Shown piece by piece: positions 49,960 to 62,780 of a stretch of DNA of 64,000 bases. Positions within the stretch are counted from its first letter, which is position 1, and every line of letters begins with the position of its first letter. Source of the DNA: Pseudoscleropodium purum (lineage: Eukaryota; Streptophyta; Bryopsida; Hypnales; Brachytheciaceae); NCBI GenBank assembly GCA_963969395.1, contig OZ017802.1, positions 17,763,410-17,827,409 on the forward strand, in the 5' to 3' direction. Under the pieces are notes generated by a model. The model saw only the letters and a list, made by a program, of their open reading frames with translations. It did no database searches and was not told the DNA's origin. A program made the position numbers and the translations under genes.

Positions 49960-52767
49960 GCAAACTTTACAAAAAATTTCAGCCCTCAGGAGGTTCGCGA
50001 GTTTTGACCCCCGTTGCAATTAAGGAGGAATTAAAACTTTTTTACTTTTTTTTAAATTTTAAATGAAAGCATCTGATGTGGCACTACTTGTGCCACGTCA
50101 GCATCACGCCAGGTTTTTTAAAATTTTAAAATTTTAAAAAAATTCAATTTTTTTTTGGTATGTACACTAAAGGTGCCAAAAAACAAAACCTTAACAGCCT
50201 TCCTTGGGGTTCAGTTTTTTTCGTAATGCTAGCATATTTACCTTGAAGAGTACTTGATAGGAAGGTGGATGGTAGATGTAGATTTTGAACTTTTTTGGCA
50301 AAATTGATTATGGCATGTTAAGTAGAATATAGACATCATATTGTCATTTTTTCTAATTTTTCTTATCTTCCTGCCCCTAAATGAACTCATTTAGAACCTT
50401 GATAATAATCATGAAGTATCATGTAATTATGATAGTTGCATTATCAAAGAATGTAGAAAATTTGTTTTCTCAACATATTTGGATGCACTTGGATGCACTT
50501 TAGTTGTTTATTGTAGCACCTATAGTAAGCTTTTGAAAACATTCAAGGCTTCCTCAATGGAACAATAGCTTGCAACTAGTAACAACACTAATTGGATGGG
50601 ACCTAAGGAAAAATCACAAATTTGGCATCAACATTGTTGCTTCTTGGCTAGGCAAGTTCATGGCCTTGGCATGTTTAGCTTCTAGATTGGCATTTTGACA
50701 TTGTTTGACATTCAACTATTGTCTTTGCTATGCATAAGAATCTTTGATGCTTCTACATATATCCCTTCTACTCCTAAATGATTCCATTCCTTTGCTTCAA
50801 AAGGATTCCTAATGCTACTGTTGTTTGAAAATGTATGTGAGAAAAGAAATTAAAATTCTAATTGTTTGTCTAAATTGAGGCGCTCAAGGTGTAACATCAA
50901 GTCAAAGATAGAATGAGTTTGCAACATGAGCTTGGAATGTACTTGTAATAAGGTTGTGTGGTAGGAACTGATTGAAGATGCCCTAGTAATGCACCTAGAG
51001 GACGCTAGCTCTCTTATGGGTTAAATTTGTTCTTTTAATTAGTCTCAATTAATGCAAAAAAATTTCCTTTCTAAAACTAAATGTGATCATATTATAGGTA
51101 TTTATATTATAAGCACTTTCAATGGTTGTAGGATATCTACTTATGCATATGCTTAATGTCATATGCTCACATATCCATGGTCTAAAGCTCATTAGAGAAT
51201 TGGGATCTAGGGATGCCCAACTAGGAATTGGATTAAATTCAAAAAGAAATTAGAAAATAATGCTACATGATTGTATACAACCTGGAGCCTTCGGTGGTGA
51301 CATAGGATTTTGGAAGTGTTGCCACCAATAGAAAAAAAATAAGTGAATAACAAGGAAGTATAATGGCATCATGAAAATTGTCCCTAGGTCTTATAAATTA
51401 AACATTTTTGCTAATGGTTGTACCACTTGACAAGACTTCCCACATGGCACCAGTCATTCTAGTAGCCAAAATATACTATTAAAATAGACATCTTCATTGC
51501 TTAAAGTAGCAAGCTGCTAGCATAGATTAGGTTTGTACAGGACATTGTTCCTAACTTGATGTCATATAAGCATCTCATGAGTGCATTGTTACCAATTCAG
51601 CCTATACCACTAGCATCCCATTGGACCATAACTTTGATGGAAACATGTGACAATGACCCTTAAAATGGAATTTTCTCATTTATATATAACAAACAATTCA
51701 TTTCCAAGCCAAAAGTACCAAGTATGTTGAGACCCCAATTCTCCTCTAATGTACCATTATTGCCATATAAATTTATCCCAATTTGCTTTGTTTCCTCTAT
51801 TTTACAACTAAATTTAGGATGAAGTTTTTTTATTTTGTTCTTAAGAGATGGATTTGTTGGTGTAGATAGACTTGGAAGATCCAATTAGAAGATCCAAAGG
51901 TTAGTGAAGTTTGTTCAAGAAGAATATTTAAATAGCCCCCAATTTTTCATCGCACTTGCTACTTTATAGTCTATATGTTTCAAAATATAAACTAAAAGAA
52001 GCTCACTTTGTGGACTTCCACACCATATAAAATTAATTGTTTTTAGAATTCCTTCAAACCATAGCTACAAAATCTTTTAGAAGGCTATCTCTTATTTTTT
52101 AGGTAATTGATCGTTCTATCCTCCCTATTGGCAAGTGTGATATAAAATTGTTTTTTTTTGGACAATTATTCTTTTTTTGAAAATTGAAAAAATTAAGCAA
52201 GGTGTGTAATAGTCATGAGTACTTTAACTATAATCTTTGAATTATTTGGAGTCAAAATAAAAAAATTATTGCCAAGAAACAAATTAGCACCTAGAATGTG
52301 ATAAAAAATAGTACAAGTATTTCTTGTAATCACCCTCATATGCTAATTCCACTTAATGTATGCAAGTCGAGTTGCTTAATGTATAGGTTATAGATTCTTG
52401 CACCTTTTCTTATTAGCATGCTTGTTCAATTCACTTGAAAACACTTTATTTTCATTCAAGTGTTGAAGATTATATTCATTGATATTGAATAGCTTCAACA
52501 ATTCTTCATTGAGATTTTGTAAAAACTCTAATAACATCTCCATGTGCTTGGAATACCCTCTTAATTCAACTACTTGAGAAACAATTGTATGATCATATTA
52601 TAGGTCAAATTGTTTAAATGGGAGACAAGTGTGCTATAAGTAATGATAGTGTAGTAAGTCAATAGCATATTGACCATATTGCCATAGAAGAGAGGATCAT
52701 ATTAAAAAGTTTGTATTTATACTATCATTAGTTTAGAATAGGAACTATTTCAATCCACCAAACAAAC
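49960..52767. other. AT-rich intergenic DNA between quinolinate synthase and P450
   Basis: Apart from the palindromic repeat at 50040-50215 there is no recognisable structure. The frame at 51660-51884 (minus) has no family likeness. Confidence 0.55.
50040..50215. repeat. Dispersed repeat with TGATGTGGCAC..GTGCCACGTCA palindrome
   Basis: An 11-bp inverted repeat with one mismatch (TGATGTGGCAC/GTGCCACGTCA) at ~50079-50103 lies between AT tracts. The arms resemble those at 20.6 and 41.25 kb, so it may be a distant member of the same family in opposite orientation. Confidence 0.45.
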
Positions 52768-55700
52768 TCATGGAAGTTCAAATTTGGGCTTGGCACGCAA
52801 ACACAATGGCACCTTCATCCCCACTGACAACCCAACTGCTTCCTCCATCTCCACCTTCTCTGGCACCTCCCAATCCAAGCAATGCAACAAGTTCCCCAAC
52901 ATCAAGGTAGCTATTGTATTCCCCAAATTAAAAGCTGGACACATCCTCATCCCCTTCCCAAATGGCATCAACTCATACCCTTCACTCACACTCAATTGAC
53001 TCACTTCACTCCCTACAAACCTCTCTGGATCAAATTCTTTTGGATTCTCATATACACTTTTATCTTTATGAATTGCAAATGCATTTAAAATCAACAAGGT
53101 TCCAGGAGGGAAGTGGTAGCCAAGAAAGGTGGTGGCGGTGTGGGACACGTGGGGAATGAGGAGGGGGACTGGGGGGTGCATGCGGAAAGCTTCTTTGATG
53201 ATGGCAGCAAGGAAGGGAAGGTGGGGGAGGTCAGATTCGAGGACAAGGCGAGGAGGGGAGGAAGAGGGGATGTGGGAAGATAGTTCATGTTGTGCACGTT
53301 GGAGGAGGGAAGGATGAAGGATGAGCTCTGCCATTGCCCATTCAATTAGGGTAGCACTCGTTTCAGTCCCTCCGTTCAAAAAGTCCTACAATTCACAAGG
53401 ATATTTCAAATTGATTAGGATAATAAGCAACAAAGGGTTACAAAACCAAGAAAATTAGGGAGTGGCAAGCCCATTCTGACACAAAGAGAGAAGAAATTTG
53501 AACCTTTTTTTGAAATTGGCACAAATAAAGAATTTGCTCACTATGGACCAATGTGCAATTTGAAATATAAATCTACACTTGTTCCAACATTTAGAATTTT
53601 AAAGTCAACTAAACAAGCTGCAGTGGGGCTTCTTGCAATCATTTTCGAATTGACCATATTCATTTCCACTAAGATAACTACATCTAATTGGGATCCTTTT
53701 CTAAAAACAATCTTTACAAATTCTTGCCTAAAGTATACTACCTTTACTCATGAACACCTAAGTCTTCTTTTAAACACATCTATTTTTTGCACTTTCATTA
53801 CAAAAAATATAGACTTTCTATAGGATCATTTAATTCTAGCAGTTTGGTTTACAGTGCAAATACAACAAAAATTTGTAAAAATTAAAACTTAAAAATCATA
53901 GGCCATGTGAAGTGCCGCTTTAAATTGTGATTTTATTTATTTTTAAATTCAATTATTAAAAAAATTCCTTGTATTTGCATTGTTGGTTGGAGTCAAACGA
54001 CTTTATATAAATTTTGTATTTTTTCTAATGAAAAACTCATAATATTTTCATATAGGATCCGAAATTTATAATTATAAGAAGAGAAAAAAAAAATCTAAAT
54101 CACACATGCAGACTTCCAACAAGATTCAACCAAAAATCAAGTAGTTTAACCCTTGAAGGATGTAGAGGACTCAAAATGTCCAATGGATGACTTCATTATT
54201 CACTGTAACAACCAAAAATGTACCTATTGGTCCAAGATTGAATTGGAACATTTTAGTGACTGACTACCTTAGTCATGAAGGTGCATCCTTCATGGATTAA
54301 GAATAGAAACATTGCTCAATTTCAAAAAAATTAGGTGTAGTTACCTTAGTGATAGTGTGCATCCACAAAGCCTAGGTCGATATTTACCTGCAACACCTTG
54401 AGCATGTCCTTGTCCGGAAGATACTCTCCATCCTCCATCGGAGTCTCCAGCAGCACATCTTCCAAGTCCCGGACGTAGTTGGGATCGTCTCTCCGTTCTT
54501 TCAACTGTTGTCGGTGACCCTCCAGGTCGAAAATCTTCCTTGTGAAGCCATCAGAGAAGTCTCGGACCTTGGCAAACTTGGCGGCGTGTCCTTGCAGTCG
54601 GTTGACGAAGCTCAAGTAGGGCACGAAGTCACTGATAACCACCGCACCGGCGAGATCGAAGAGACTGCTGTTCATCTTCATCAAGTCTTCTTTATGCTTC
54701 TCAGCCCCCACTTCAGACGATCCGTAGAATCTGCATCATGTCGAACAAGAAAAGTATTACAGAAATTGTACACATAATATGGTATATATAACATCTGCAT
54801 GCCCACACACGTGGTGCAACAATTCGGAGCTTTCATATATAACGGGCTTTCTCGATCGAAAGCCACCATAGCCTTTGAACAAATTAACCTGAATGGGAAC
54901 TAGCCTGAAATCCTGCACTGGAAACTAGCTCATGCATGCAGAGGAAAATGTTTTGCAAGTCTCCTGTGAAATCAATCGAGGAAATGTAATTGTTGAGTTG
55001 AACACATGGGGAAGCAGAATTTAACCTTCTTGTTTTGGAGTGATCCATTTATATACGATAAAGGATACTAGAGAAAATCAAAATAGGATTATAACTTGTC
55101 ATGTACAATTAATCACAAGTGGAAGTGGAAGTGGAAGTGGAATGTCGTGTATGGTCACATGGACTAGCTGTGGAGACGGACAGTTTCCAGAAAATCGAAG
55201 GCAAAATCGAATTTGGGTAATTGGAGAAGCAATGACACCTTTGCGGACGAGTTAACGTTTTAACATGCATCATGATTCTCTTGGTATGATTCTCTCGGTC
55301 TTGAAATAATTGGTATGTAGAAACGAACTGCTATATAGTTTGAAGATTTGGAGATCATTGCCAAGATGGAATCGAAGCTGTTTTCTGTATGAACGAGCAG
55401 ATCAATTCTACACTTTGTCACATTTCCCAATTTGTCCAGAAATGGTTTGCCTGTGCATATATTTTCCAGACTTGTGAGCAGTGATTATGGTGTTCGTACC
55501 TCTTGCCAACAATGATGCGCGTCATCGTGTTGGACGTGACCCCATAGAGCCAGGCCTTGATGTCCACGGGGTCTCCTTTCTTGCAGTCCTTCACCAGCAG
55601 TTTCATCATGTGTAGAATCTCCTCGGCCCGAATTTCTCTCTGGGATGCATGGCGCTTCGGAGAGAAGAGCTCGGTGTTGAAGAATCTCCGCAGGCGACGC

Positions 55701-56557
55701 CAGTAGGGCAGGTCGGAAGTAACGGAGAGCGTTCGGTAATTCTCGTCGCCGTGGTGCCACACGGTCCAGGACAGCCGCTTGGGCCGGGAGCCGAAGCTGG
55801 CGTCGATCGTTTTGTAAAACTCCTTGGCAACGGCAGCCGTGGATATCACGATGCAGGGCTGGGACCCTGGTGCATAGTCAAACTAGATTACTGTTGAGTT
55901 ACAATTCTCTTAATTAGAAACATGTCAATCATTTGGATTCCTGACCACTTTGATTGCTCCACTATGCCGTCTATATATTCTTGCTTTAATCAATGCAAAA
56001 CAGAGTCACATCCTCCAATCCAATCATATACTGCACATACACGATCTGCTCTTCTCATACTTGCTAAATTGGAATGATCATATATAATTCTGAGCTTATG
56101 ACATTCAATGAAGTGCGAAGAGCGACTAGCGCGGTACAGCATTCAGATTCAAGTCTAGCAACCCAAACTCAGCGTCAATTCACTGAAATCTCAACACCGT
56201 GATCGATCTCCCATGATTCTAACAAACAGAAGGTTCATTCATGATCACGGAGGATCGATCAAATGTTCATACTCGAAGAATTCAAGAGAGTGCAAGAAGA
56301 GCTAGAGAGTCGATCGTACCTAAGCGGAGATACATGAGACCTCCGTACTTGGCAACCAGTTTCTCCAGTGATCTGTGAGGCAGTTTACCCAGAGCAGAAA
56401 AGTTTCCGACGACTGGCCATGGCCAGGGTCCAGGAGGCAAGTGCTTCCGCCTGCTGGCTTCAGCATAGTAGTAAATCAGCAGAAACGAAGCGAAAGCTGC
56501 AACTACCAGTGCAACGAAGAGCTCATTTGCAGAAGCTTGTGTCCACGCGGGATCCAT
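52768..56557 (-). CDS. Cytochrome P450, CYP71-clan-like, 4 exons
   Basis: This is a membrane-anchored microsomal monooxygenase. Exons: 56557-56320, 55866-55500, 54730-54388, 53385-52768; phases close and give 521 aa, typical of plant A-type P450s. The N-terminus has a membrane segment (ELFVALVVAAFASFLLIYYY) and the hinge LPPGPWPWPVVGN. Landmarks: I-helix GGTETS (321-326), K-helix ExxR (KEAFR, Glu381/Arg384), FDPERF (434-439) and the haem loop PFGKGMRMCPA (457-467) with ligand Cys465. The loop ends CPA where CPG is usual. Intron 3 (53386-54387) is about 1 kb and AT-rich. I do not assign a CYP family or substrate; the overall pattern is CYP71-clan-like. A TATAAG-type motif on the minus strand at ~56687 could be a TATA box. 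Confidence 0.92.
55118..55141 (+). repeat. GGAAGT microsatellite inside P450 intron 2
   Basis: About four copies of the hexamer GGAAGT (GTGGAAGTGGAAGTGGAAGTGG). It lies in the intron between exons 2 and 3 of the P450 gene. Confidence 0.8.
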
Positions 56558-56699
56558 GGTTCACAAATTGCAAATGGTAAGTGAGGACTAATCCAGTAGC
56601 AAGCATGTTTCATACTCTGTAGAATTGCGCTCCTAGAAGTTGTCCTCGAAATTACTGTCATTTCCTTGTCAAGGTGCGTGTCTTATAGTCAACTTTAGA

Positions 56700-59600
56700 G
56701 TCCATAAACGAAGTTATCATCGGCTGTTTCTTCAAGGCACAGGAGTACTTTGCAAGCATTGTGGAACAAACAAGAAGAGGATGAGTTTTTAATTCAAGGG
56801 AGCTGACGCATTTCCGATCACTTAAGCAATCATGCGTATCTGGAGCACACCTTCCTTGAGAGGAGAAATTTCCCCATGTACGGAAACAGAGTTTAGTTTA
56901 GATGGATTCCATATTTTTCAGAATTTTATTTCTCATAACATAATTACTATGAATTTTTCAGATGAAGATTTTGTTCAACCTATTCTTGTCACGGGTCTTC
57001 CTATTTCCAACCATGAAATTGACCAAGACTATAGCCAATTGTAATGCGCCATGATTGCATTGAAAATTGTGCCATAATTCATCTCCTGCTTTCTCTTATT
57101 GATTGGAAAGAGACTAGCCTATATAAGGAGAATATGTCCTTGATTGGAAATGGGTCGACTTTGTTATATGCAGAAAAGTAATGGACTTGCTTCAATTTGT
57201 GCTAAAAACAAAGCAAGGGTGGCATGAGGTTTTGTTCTATCTTCCTAGGACTAAATTTAGTTTAATTTGTAGAGTCATTGGATAGCTTGGAAGTTGCAAC
57301 ACTAGGGGCTCCTACTTTCTAGTTAAAAAAAAGGGCCTTTAGTAGTAGATAACCTCTAAAGTCTAAAGAGTCTCTCAATAGACTCATCAAGGTTCACAAA
57401 ATTTCTACAATCTCAATTTTTGACAAGATATTTTGAAACTTTTGTTAACATAGGAAAATTGATTATCTTCAAAACAATATCATTTTCATTTCAAGTGGTA
57501 CTCCAAATGTAATCAAATTTATGCCACATTAAATCCCAAATAAGCAAGTGTCAACAATATAATAGAAAAAAAAACACAAATTTGAAATTATTATATTTGA
57601 AATTTATTTTTTGTATTTTGGTCTATGCCAACAAATTTGATTCATTCCATTTGGATAAGTAATGCAAAGGTAATGAAGCTCTTTGTTTTACAAGCAATGT
57701 TAGCAAATTTTTAAAAAAAAAATGTATTAGATCCATTATAGAACTCAATTTTTATAATTTAAAAAAATTGCACATGCTTTAGTTTGTTTTTTAATACAAT
57801 CTCATTGTTGGGATTATTGTGTTTCAATTTTATTATAGAGCTATGTGAGCTTCCATTTTGTCACTTGTTAACCATTATTTTTAGTGTTTTTTTTTGCTTT
57901 TGCTATTTTCAATGCAGTTTTATATTATTATATACAAAAAATCCAAAAAAGAGTATAAAATAAAAATAAAAATGTTACAATACAATATAACAATTGGTTT
58001 TAAATAGAGTATTTTTCCAAACATAAATCCAAATCTTGCATGTAAATAGGTTAGAAACCAAATATTGTACAAATTATAGACATTTAGTAGAAATTGTCCA
58101 AATTGCCTAAACTTGCCAAACCTAAACAAAATATGGCTAAATTGGTTTAAGTAAACCTATATGAGAACCCTAATTTGATTCCCCAAAAGAGGTTTCAATT
58201 TTCCATTTTATTATATGAAATAATAGAACCCACATTTAGTAATCCAAAGGTTAAAAAAACTCAAGATGGACTAGGGGAGGGAATCTATAATTGGAGTACA
58301 ATGTTTTAAGGTAGATATCATACTAGGAGTCCAATGGCAAAATCAATTTGCCAAGATTTCCCTCCATAAGAAAGATTTCATATTCATCACAAATTAAATG
58401 AAATAGTATGATTTGATTCTCCTTTTTTGTATGTACAAAGTAAGAATATGAACTTACTTATCTTTTGTAGAATTCTATGAGAGTTTGTACAAAAATTTAT
58501 GGAATTTTTTGATGGTTAGAATATCCTCTTCCGAAATCCGAATGGTCAAACACCAAAACTCACCATAAAAAATTTGTAGAAATTTCTTTGAGTGTGGTAA
58601 AATCTCACTAAAAATTAGACTAGATTTTTTTATTCTAATTACACACTCCAACAAATTTCAAGACATTCCAATTGCCAAAAGTATCCAAACTGACAAGTTT
58701 ATCCAAAAATTGGCAAATTTGAAGATTATGATGAAAATGACCAACATTCCAAGAGCATACAAAATTAGAATGGGGCCAATTTAGGAATTATTTTACTCCT
58801 TCATGTCCATTATTGAGCCTAGGCAATTTACTTTTCATAAAAAATTCAACTCCAAAAATTGGATTTTTTACCCTTTTTGGTTTTAAATTGGTACTAGGTT
58901 TCAATGAATTTTTGGTGATAGAAAAAAGGGTGGGGATGCTAAAATAGTACAAATAGACTTCTAAAGTCAATGGCTTAATTCATTTTTAATTTGGAATCTT
59001 TCTCCAAAAGTTAGAGTTTTGAACCAACTTTAGTATTTTGAACCATATTTAAAATCAAAGATTAGGATGAAAATCATAAATGATAAGTTCACCACATAAG
59101 AAATGAGGGGGGATGAGCGCCCTTAGAAATATATAAAAAGGCACTCATTCTCCTCTCAAAATACCCCTTGTAGCCATTTTTTAGCACTTTGACATGTTGG
59201 TCTATTTAGTTGAATTTTTTGGCTATTTTCGAGCTAGAGTTGTAAACGTGTATTTTCGAAGCATTTCAAACTTCAATTGTTGCTATTTCTATAAGCTTTG
59301 AAGGATTTATGAATCCTTTCAAATCTTACTAATTCATTTGGGTCGTGTTTGAACTTTGTACTAATTTCTTGAATTGTTTGTGTAAATTTTGTTGAAATTT
59401 TTGTTGAAGTTTATATTTGGTTGTTTTTTGGTACTAATTCTTAAGTGACCCCTTCCATACTTTGGTGATGCCACTTGGAGAAGCTTTAGTGTCAATTTTT
59501 GTTGAACTTTTTTAGCTAAGTTTCTACTAACTTGTTTTTATGTTCAAGTATCTTTCATACTAATCCTTTGTATTAACTTGTACCATTACGTGATGTTATA

Positions 59601-61573
59601 CTAATCTTGTCAAAAATATTCTATAATTTTCCCTTGAAATCTTTTAGAAATTAGAGGTTAGCCCAAAATACAATAGAGCTTTGACTATAGGTGTGTTAGC
59701 AAAATCCACCAAACAAAAAGCCAAGCTTGCTGCTAAAATATCCAAATTTTAGACCCATTTTGTTAAATTTATTTGACAAATTTGGTTTTAATTTGATTTG
59801 ACAAAAAATTCTTTTTATTTTAATTCAACCATTCCCCCCTCCAAAGTTGAGCACCTAAGGCCAGGCCTCCCTTCTTGGCCAGGCTACCTAGGGGCAATAC
59901 CAAAGGCCAACCTATTTGAGCCTCTCCCTTAATGAGAGCTCCCATTGCCAAGGCTCCCTAGCTAGGGGCTCTCAATTGAGGCCTCCACTTGGCTAGCACT
60001 CCCTCAAGGCCAAGGACTCCTTACTGTGGCCATAGAACCAAAGAAGCTACCACAAGGATTCCCAATTCTTATGGGAGTCCCTCTTAATTAGACTATTTTT
60101 CATGACAAATAGTCTTTTTTGGCCAATTTTAGTGTAGAATTAGCACAAAATGAACATAGAAGAGGGAGAAAGTAGAGTAGAAGGAAGTAGAAGCTAAATT
60201 AGAAGTTCCAAAAAATCTCGACAAAGCTCAAATAGAAGACAATTTTCTCAATTGCACCACAATTCGAAGCTCTCAAGCTTTAAAACTAAGAAGAATGATG
60301 GTTTAGCAAAAAAGAAGATTAGGAAAAACATCCAAGAAAATTTGGATAGCCATTAGGAAGAAGGATATTTAATAGTTGATAGGGAAATAATTTGCTCCAA
60401 ATGTCAACTATCTTTTAGGAGAAGGTGATAAAAAATTTATTATATGTAAAGGTCAAATAATAGAAAATTCAAGATAGGATAGAATAATATTAAAAGAAAA
60501 AGTCATGGGTGGAAAGAAAGGCTTAAAAAGAAATAGTATGAGTTAAAACTCAAGGTAGAATTTTGAAAAATTGTACCAAACAACTTACATTAAATTAGCA
60601 GTGAATCAAAAAAATAAAGAAAATTAGAGAGAAGGAAAATGGCCCAAGTAGAGGACTTTGAGGAGGTCTTGCAATACCAATATGATGAAGCACAATCCAA
60701 GGTATGCTCCTAAATCCCTATTTTCTTTTAATTAGTGAATTTTAATTAGGGCCAAAGCCTAGAAGCAAGTCAGACAATTTAGACAAAGAATCAGGTCAAA
60801 CTTGAGTTTAAAAATTATAGTATAAATTTAGAAGTTTTCAAAAACATAAAATAGGTAGAAATTAGAGTTAAAACAAGGAAGTTAGAGGCGGATGAAGTTT
60901 AGGAGTTAGATTGGATGAAACCTAGCACATTTCATTCACAAGAAACAAGAATAGAAAATCAAAAACTAAAATCTCATTAGAGGTCAGAAGTGAAAGTAAA
61001 AATAAATTTTGAATTGTAGGATAGGAGAAAATCATGGATGAAGTTTGAAGAACCAAATAGTGGTCAAAACTTCATTTAGCTTTATCTTTTTGCTAAGAAG
61101 GTCTAATCAATTCAAGTGATATGTTTTTAGAAATGGAATGAAATTTTCTTTAACTTTATCTTGCTGAGTTTAGGTTGGAACCATTTCCTTAGGCAACCAT
61201 AGTGGCTATAGTAGTTTGGTTGTTAGGCTTATTTCTTGCAATTAGGGTAGATTTTGAGGGTTAGTTGATAAATTTAGGACATATAGGCATTAGAAAAGAT
61301 TTATTTCTTAGAAGGCACAATGAACAACACCTAGGCGCCCTTTAGGATAAAAAATTCTCATAGAAATTAAAAATTGGTTGTGCTTGTCTATTTTCCCACC
61401 AAGGGTGGGTAAATAAATTCTCACAAGCTATCAATAATTTCATTTTCTTTCTATCTTGTACTTTCTTTGACTTAAAACTTTTTAAGGAATAAAAATTACA
61501 AGTGGAGGGGTGTTGAATTTTTTTCCCCAAACACTTTCAATTCAATTTTCCAATATAAAAAAATAGATTGATT
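56700..61573. other. AT-rich gene-poor region
   Basis: No gene recognised. A C/G-richer low-complexity patch at about 59830-60060 repeats GGCCAAGG / CTCCCT-type words. A short frame at 60640-60702 (MAQVEDFEEVLQYQYDEAQSK, followed by a GTATGC donor-like site) looks exon-like but is isolated. Confidence 0.5.
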
Positions 61574-61708
61574 CACTAGAAGAAAATTGCATTGTAGGAC
61601 TTCATCAAAACCAATCTAATGTGTTTCTATTTCTAACACAAAATTTTGCACTAGAAACATAAAAACATTAGATTGGTTTTATTGACTACAACATAGTTTT
61701 TTCTAGTG
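61574..61708. mobile_element. CACTA-like MITE, 135 bp, with ATT target duplication
   Basis: Begins CACTAGAAGAAAATTGCATT and ends TTTTTTCTAGTG. ATT flanks both sides (61571-61573 and 61709-61711). Inner arms AAACCAATCTAATG and CATTAGATTGGTTTT extend the inverted repeat, so almost the whole element folds into a hairpin. Sibling of 6731-6860. Confidence 0.75.
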
Positions 61709-62229
61709 ATTGTGTTGTAATGAAGACATTGAATCCAATCTTACAGCAAGTGATTTATGTCCTTCTAAAGATTTTACTAATGAAATTTTATCTCCAAATT
61801 ATCAAATGGATGCTTTGCTATATAATCCATCTATAAATTCATCATAAAAATAAAAAAATCTATGTAACTAGTGAATTAAAAGATTAAAAAAATTGTCAAA
61901 AAGGACTCTAGTTCTTTGCTTTCAAAGTAATGGTTGTGTTACATTAGAATGTGATTTGACCCAACTTTGGTCAATAAATTTGGTTGTAGGCTCATCTTCT
62001 TAATGTGGTATCACCATGCCATACAAATATAGTATAGTTTGTAGGCTTCTAAGACTATCATACACAACTTGTCAAATAGATTCTCAAAAGAGCTCAATAA
62101 TAAAATTTTAGTGATAATCCTAGAAGTTGAAGGTGCTATTAGCATCCCAAAAAAACTTAGAGATTGTGTTTTGAAGATTGATGTTGTCAACTAGTCTACT
62201 ACAAACCTTTTTCCCTCAAAATTTCCCTC

Positions 62230-62780
62230 TTATTAGCCAGATCAACACATTATTCCAAACTAGGCAAGCCTCAAGTTTGTTGTCTTAAATATAGACTACA
62301 AAATCACCAAGGATCACCAATAAGGGCTTCTCACTTTGCTCATTGATGACTCCATGTGCTGGAATTTGCATTTGTTGATTATAATGATCCAAGTAGCAAT
62401 ATGACTCATCAAAAAATACCTCAAGAATATACTCAACTTATTGGTATTCGAGTTGTTCAATTAACATTAAAAAAATGTACGTGTCATTGTAGTCAATGAC
62501 AACTTGTAAGTCATGCAAAATGGTCCTTCACTTGTCTTTGCCACAATAGAAACCCATCATTTTAAATATTGTTGCAAGGTTTAGACATTAAAATCAACAT
62601 GTTCCTTCCTCAACTCAATCTTGAATAGCTTGACATGGACATGGCTACCACACTCTTTTCCATAAAAGACTAATTTGCAAATGCACTCCAACAATTTGAC
62701 GTTCAATTCTAACTTCATGTGTTCAACAACTCTTTGAACTAATCTCTCATCAATATTAAAAATGGAATGGCTTATTGTGC
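62230..62780 (-). pseudogene. Possible DDE transposase relic
   Basis: Read on the minus strand, with frame changes and stops, the order is: DERLVQRVVEHMKLELNVKL, a break, MMGFYCGKDK, ILHDLQVVIDYNDTYIF, then VEYILEVFFDESYCYLDHYN and a LLVILGDFV segment. DESYC-x-x-x-H after a short hydrophobic strand resembles the second catalytic Asp region of IS630/Tc1-like DDE transposases. It is clearly non-functional. The family is inferred from pattern only. Confidence 0.35.

Noticed and set aside
49558..50019. Minus-strand 153-codon frame opposite the quinolinate synthase 3' end
   Set aside because: It covers the last quinolinate synthase exon and probable 3' UTR, and has no recognisable domain.
60640..60702. 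Short exon-like frame (MAQVEDFEEVLQYQYDEAQSK) before a GTATGC site
   Set aside because: Isolated 21-codon frame with no partner exon or family; too weak for a gene call.
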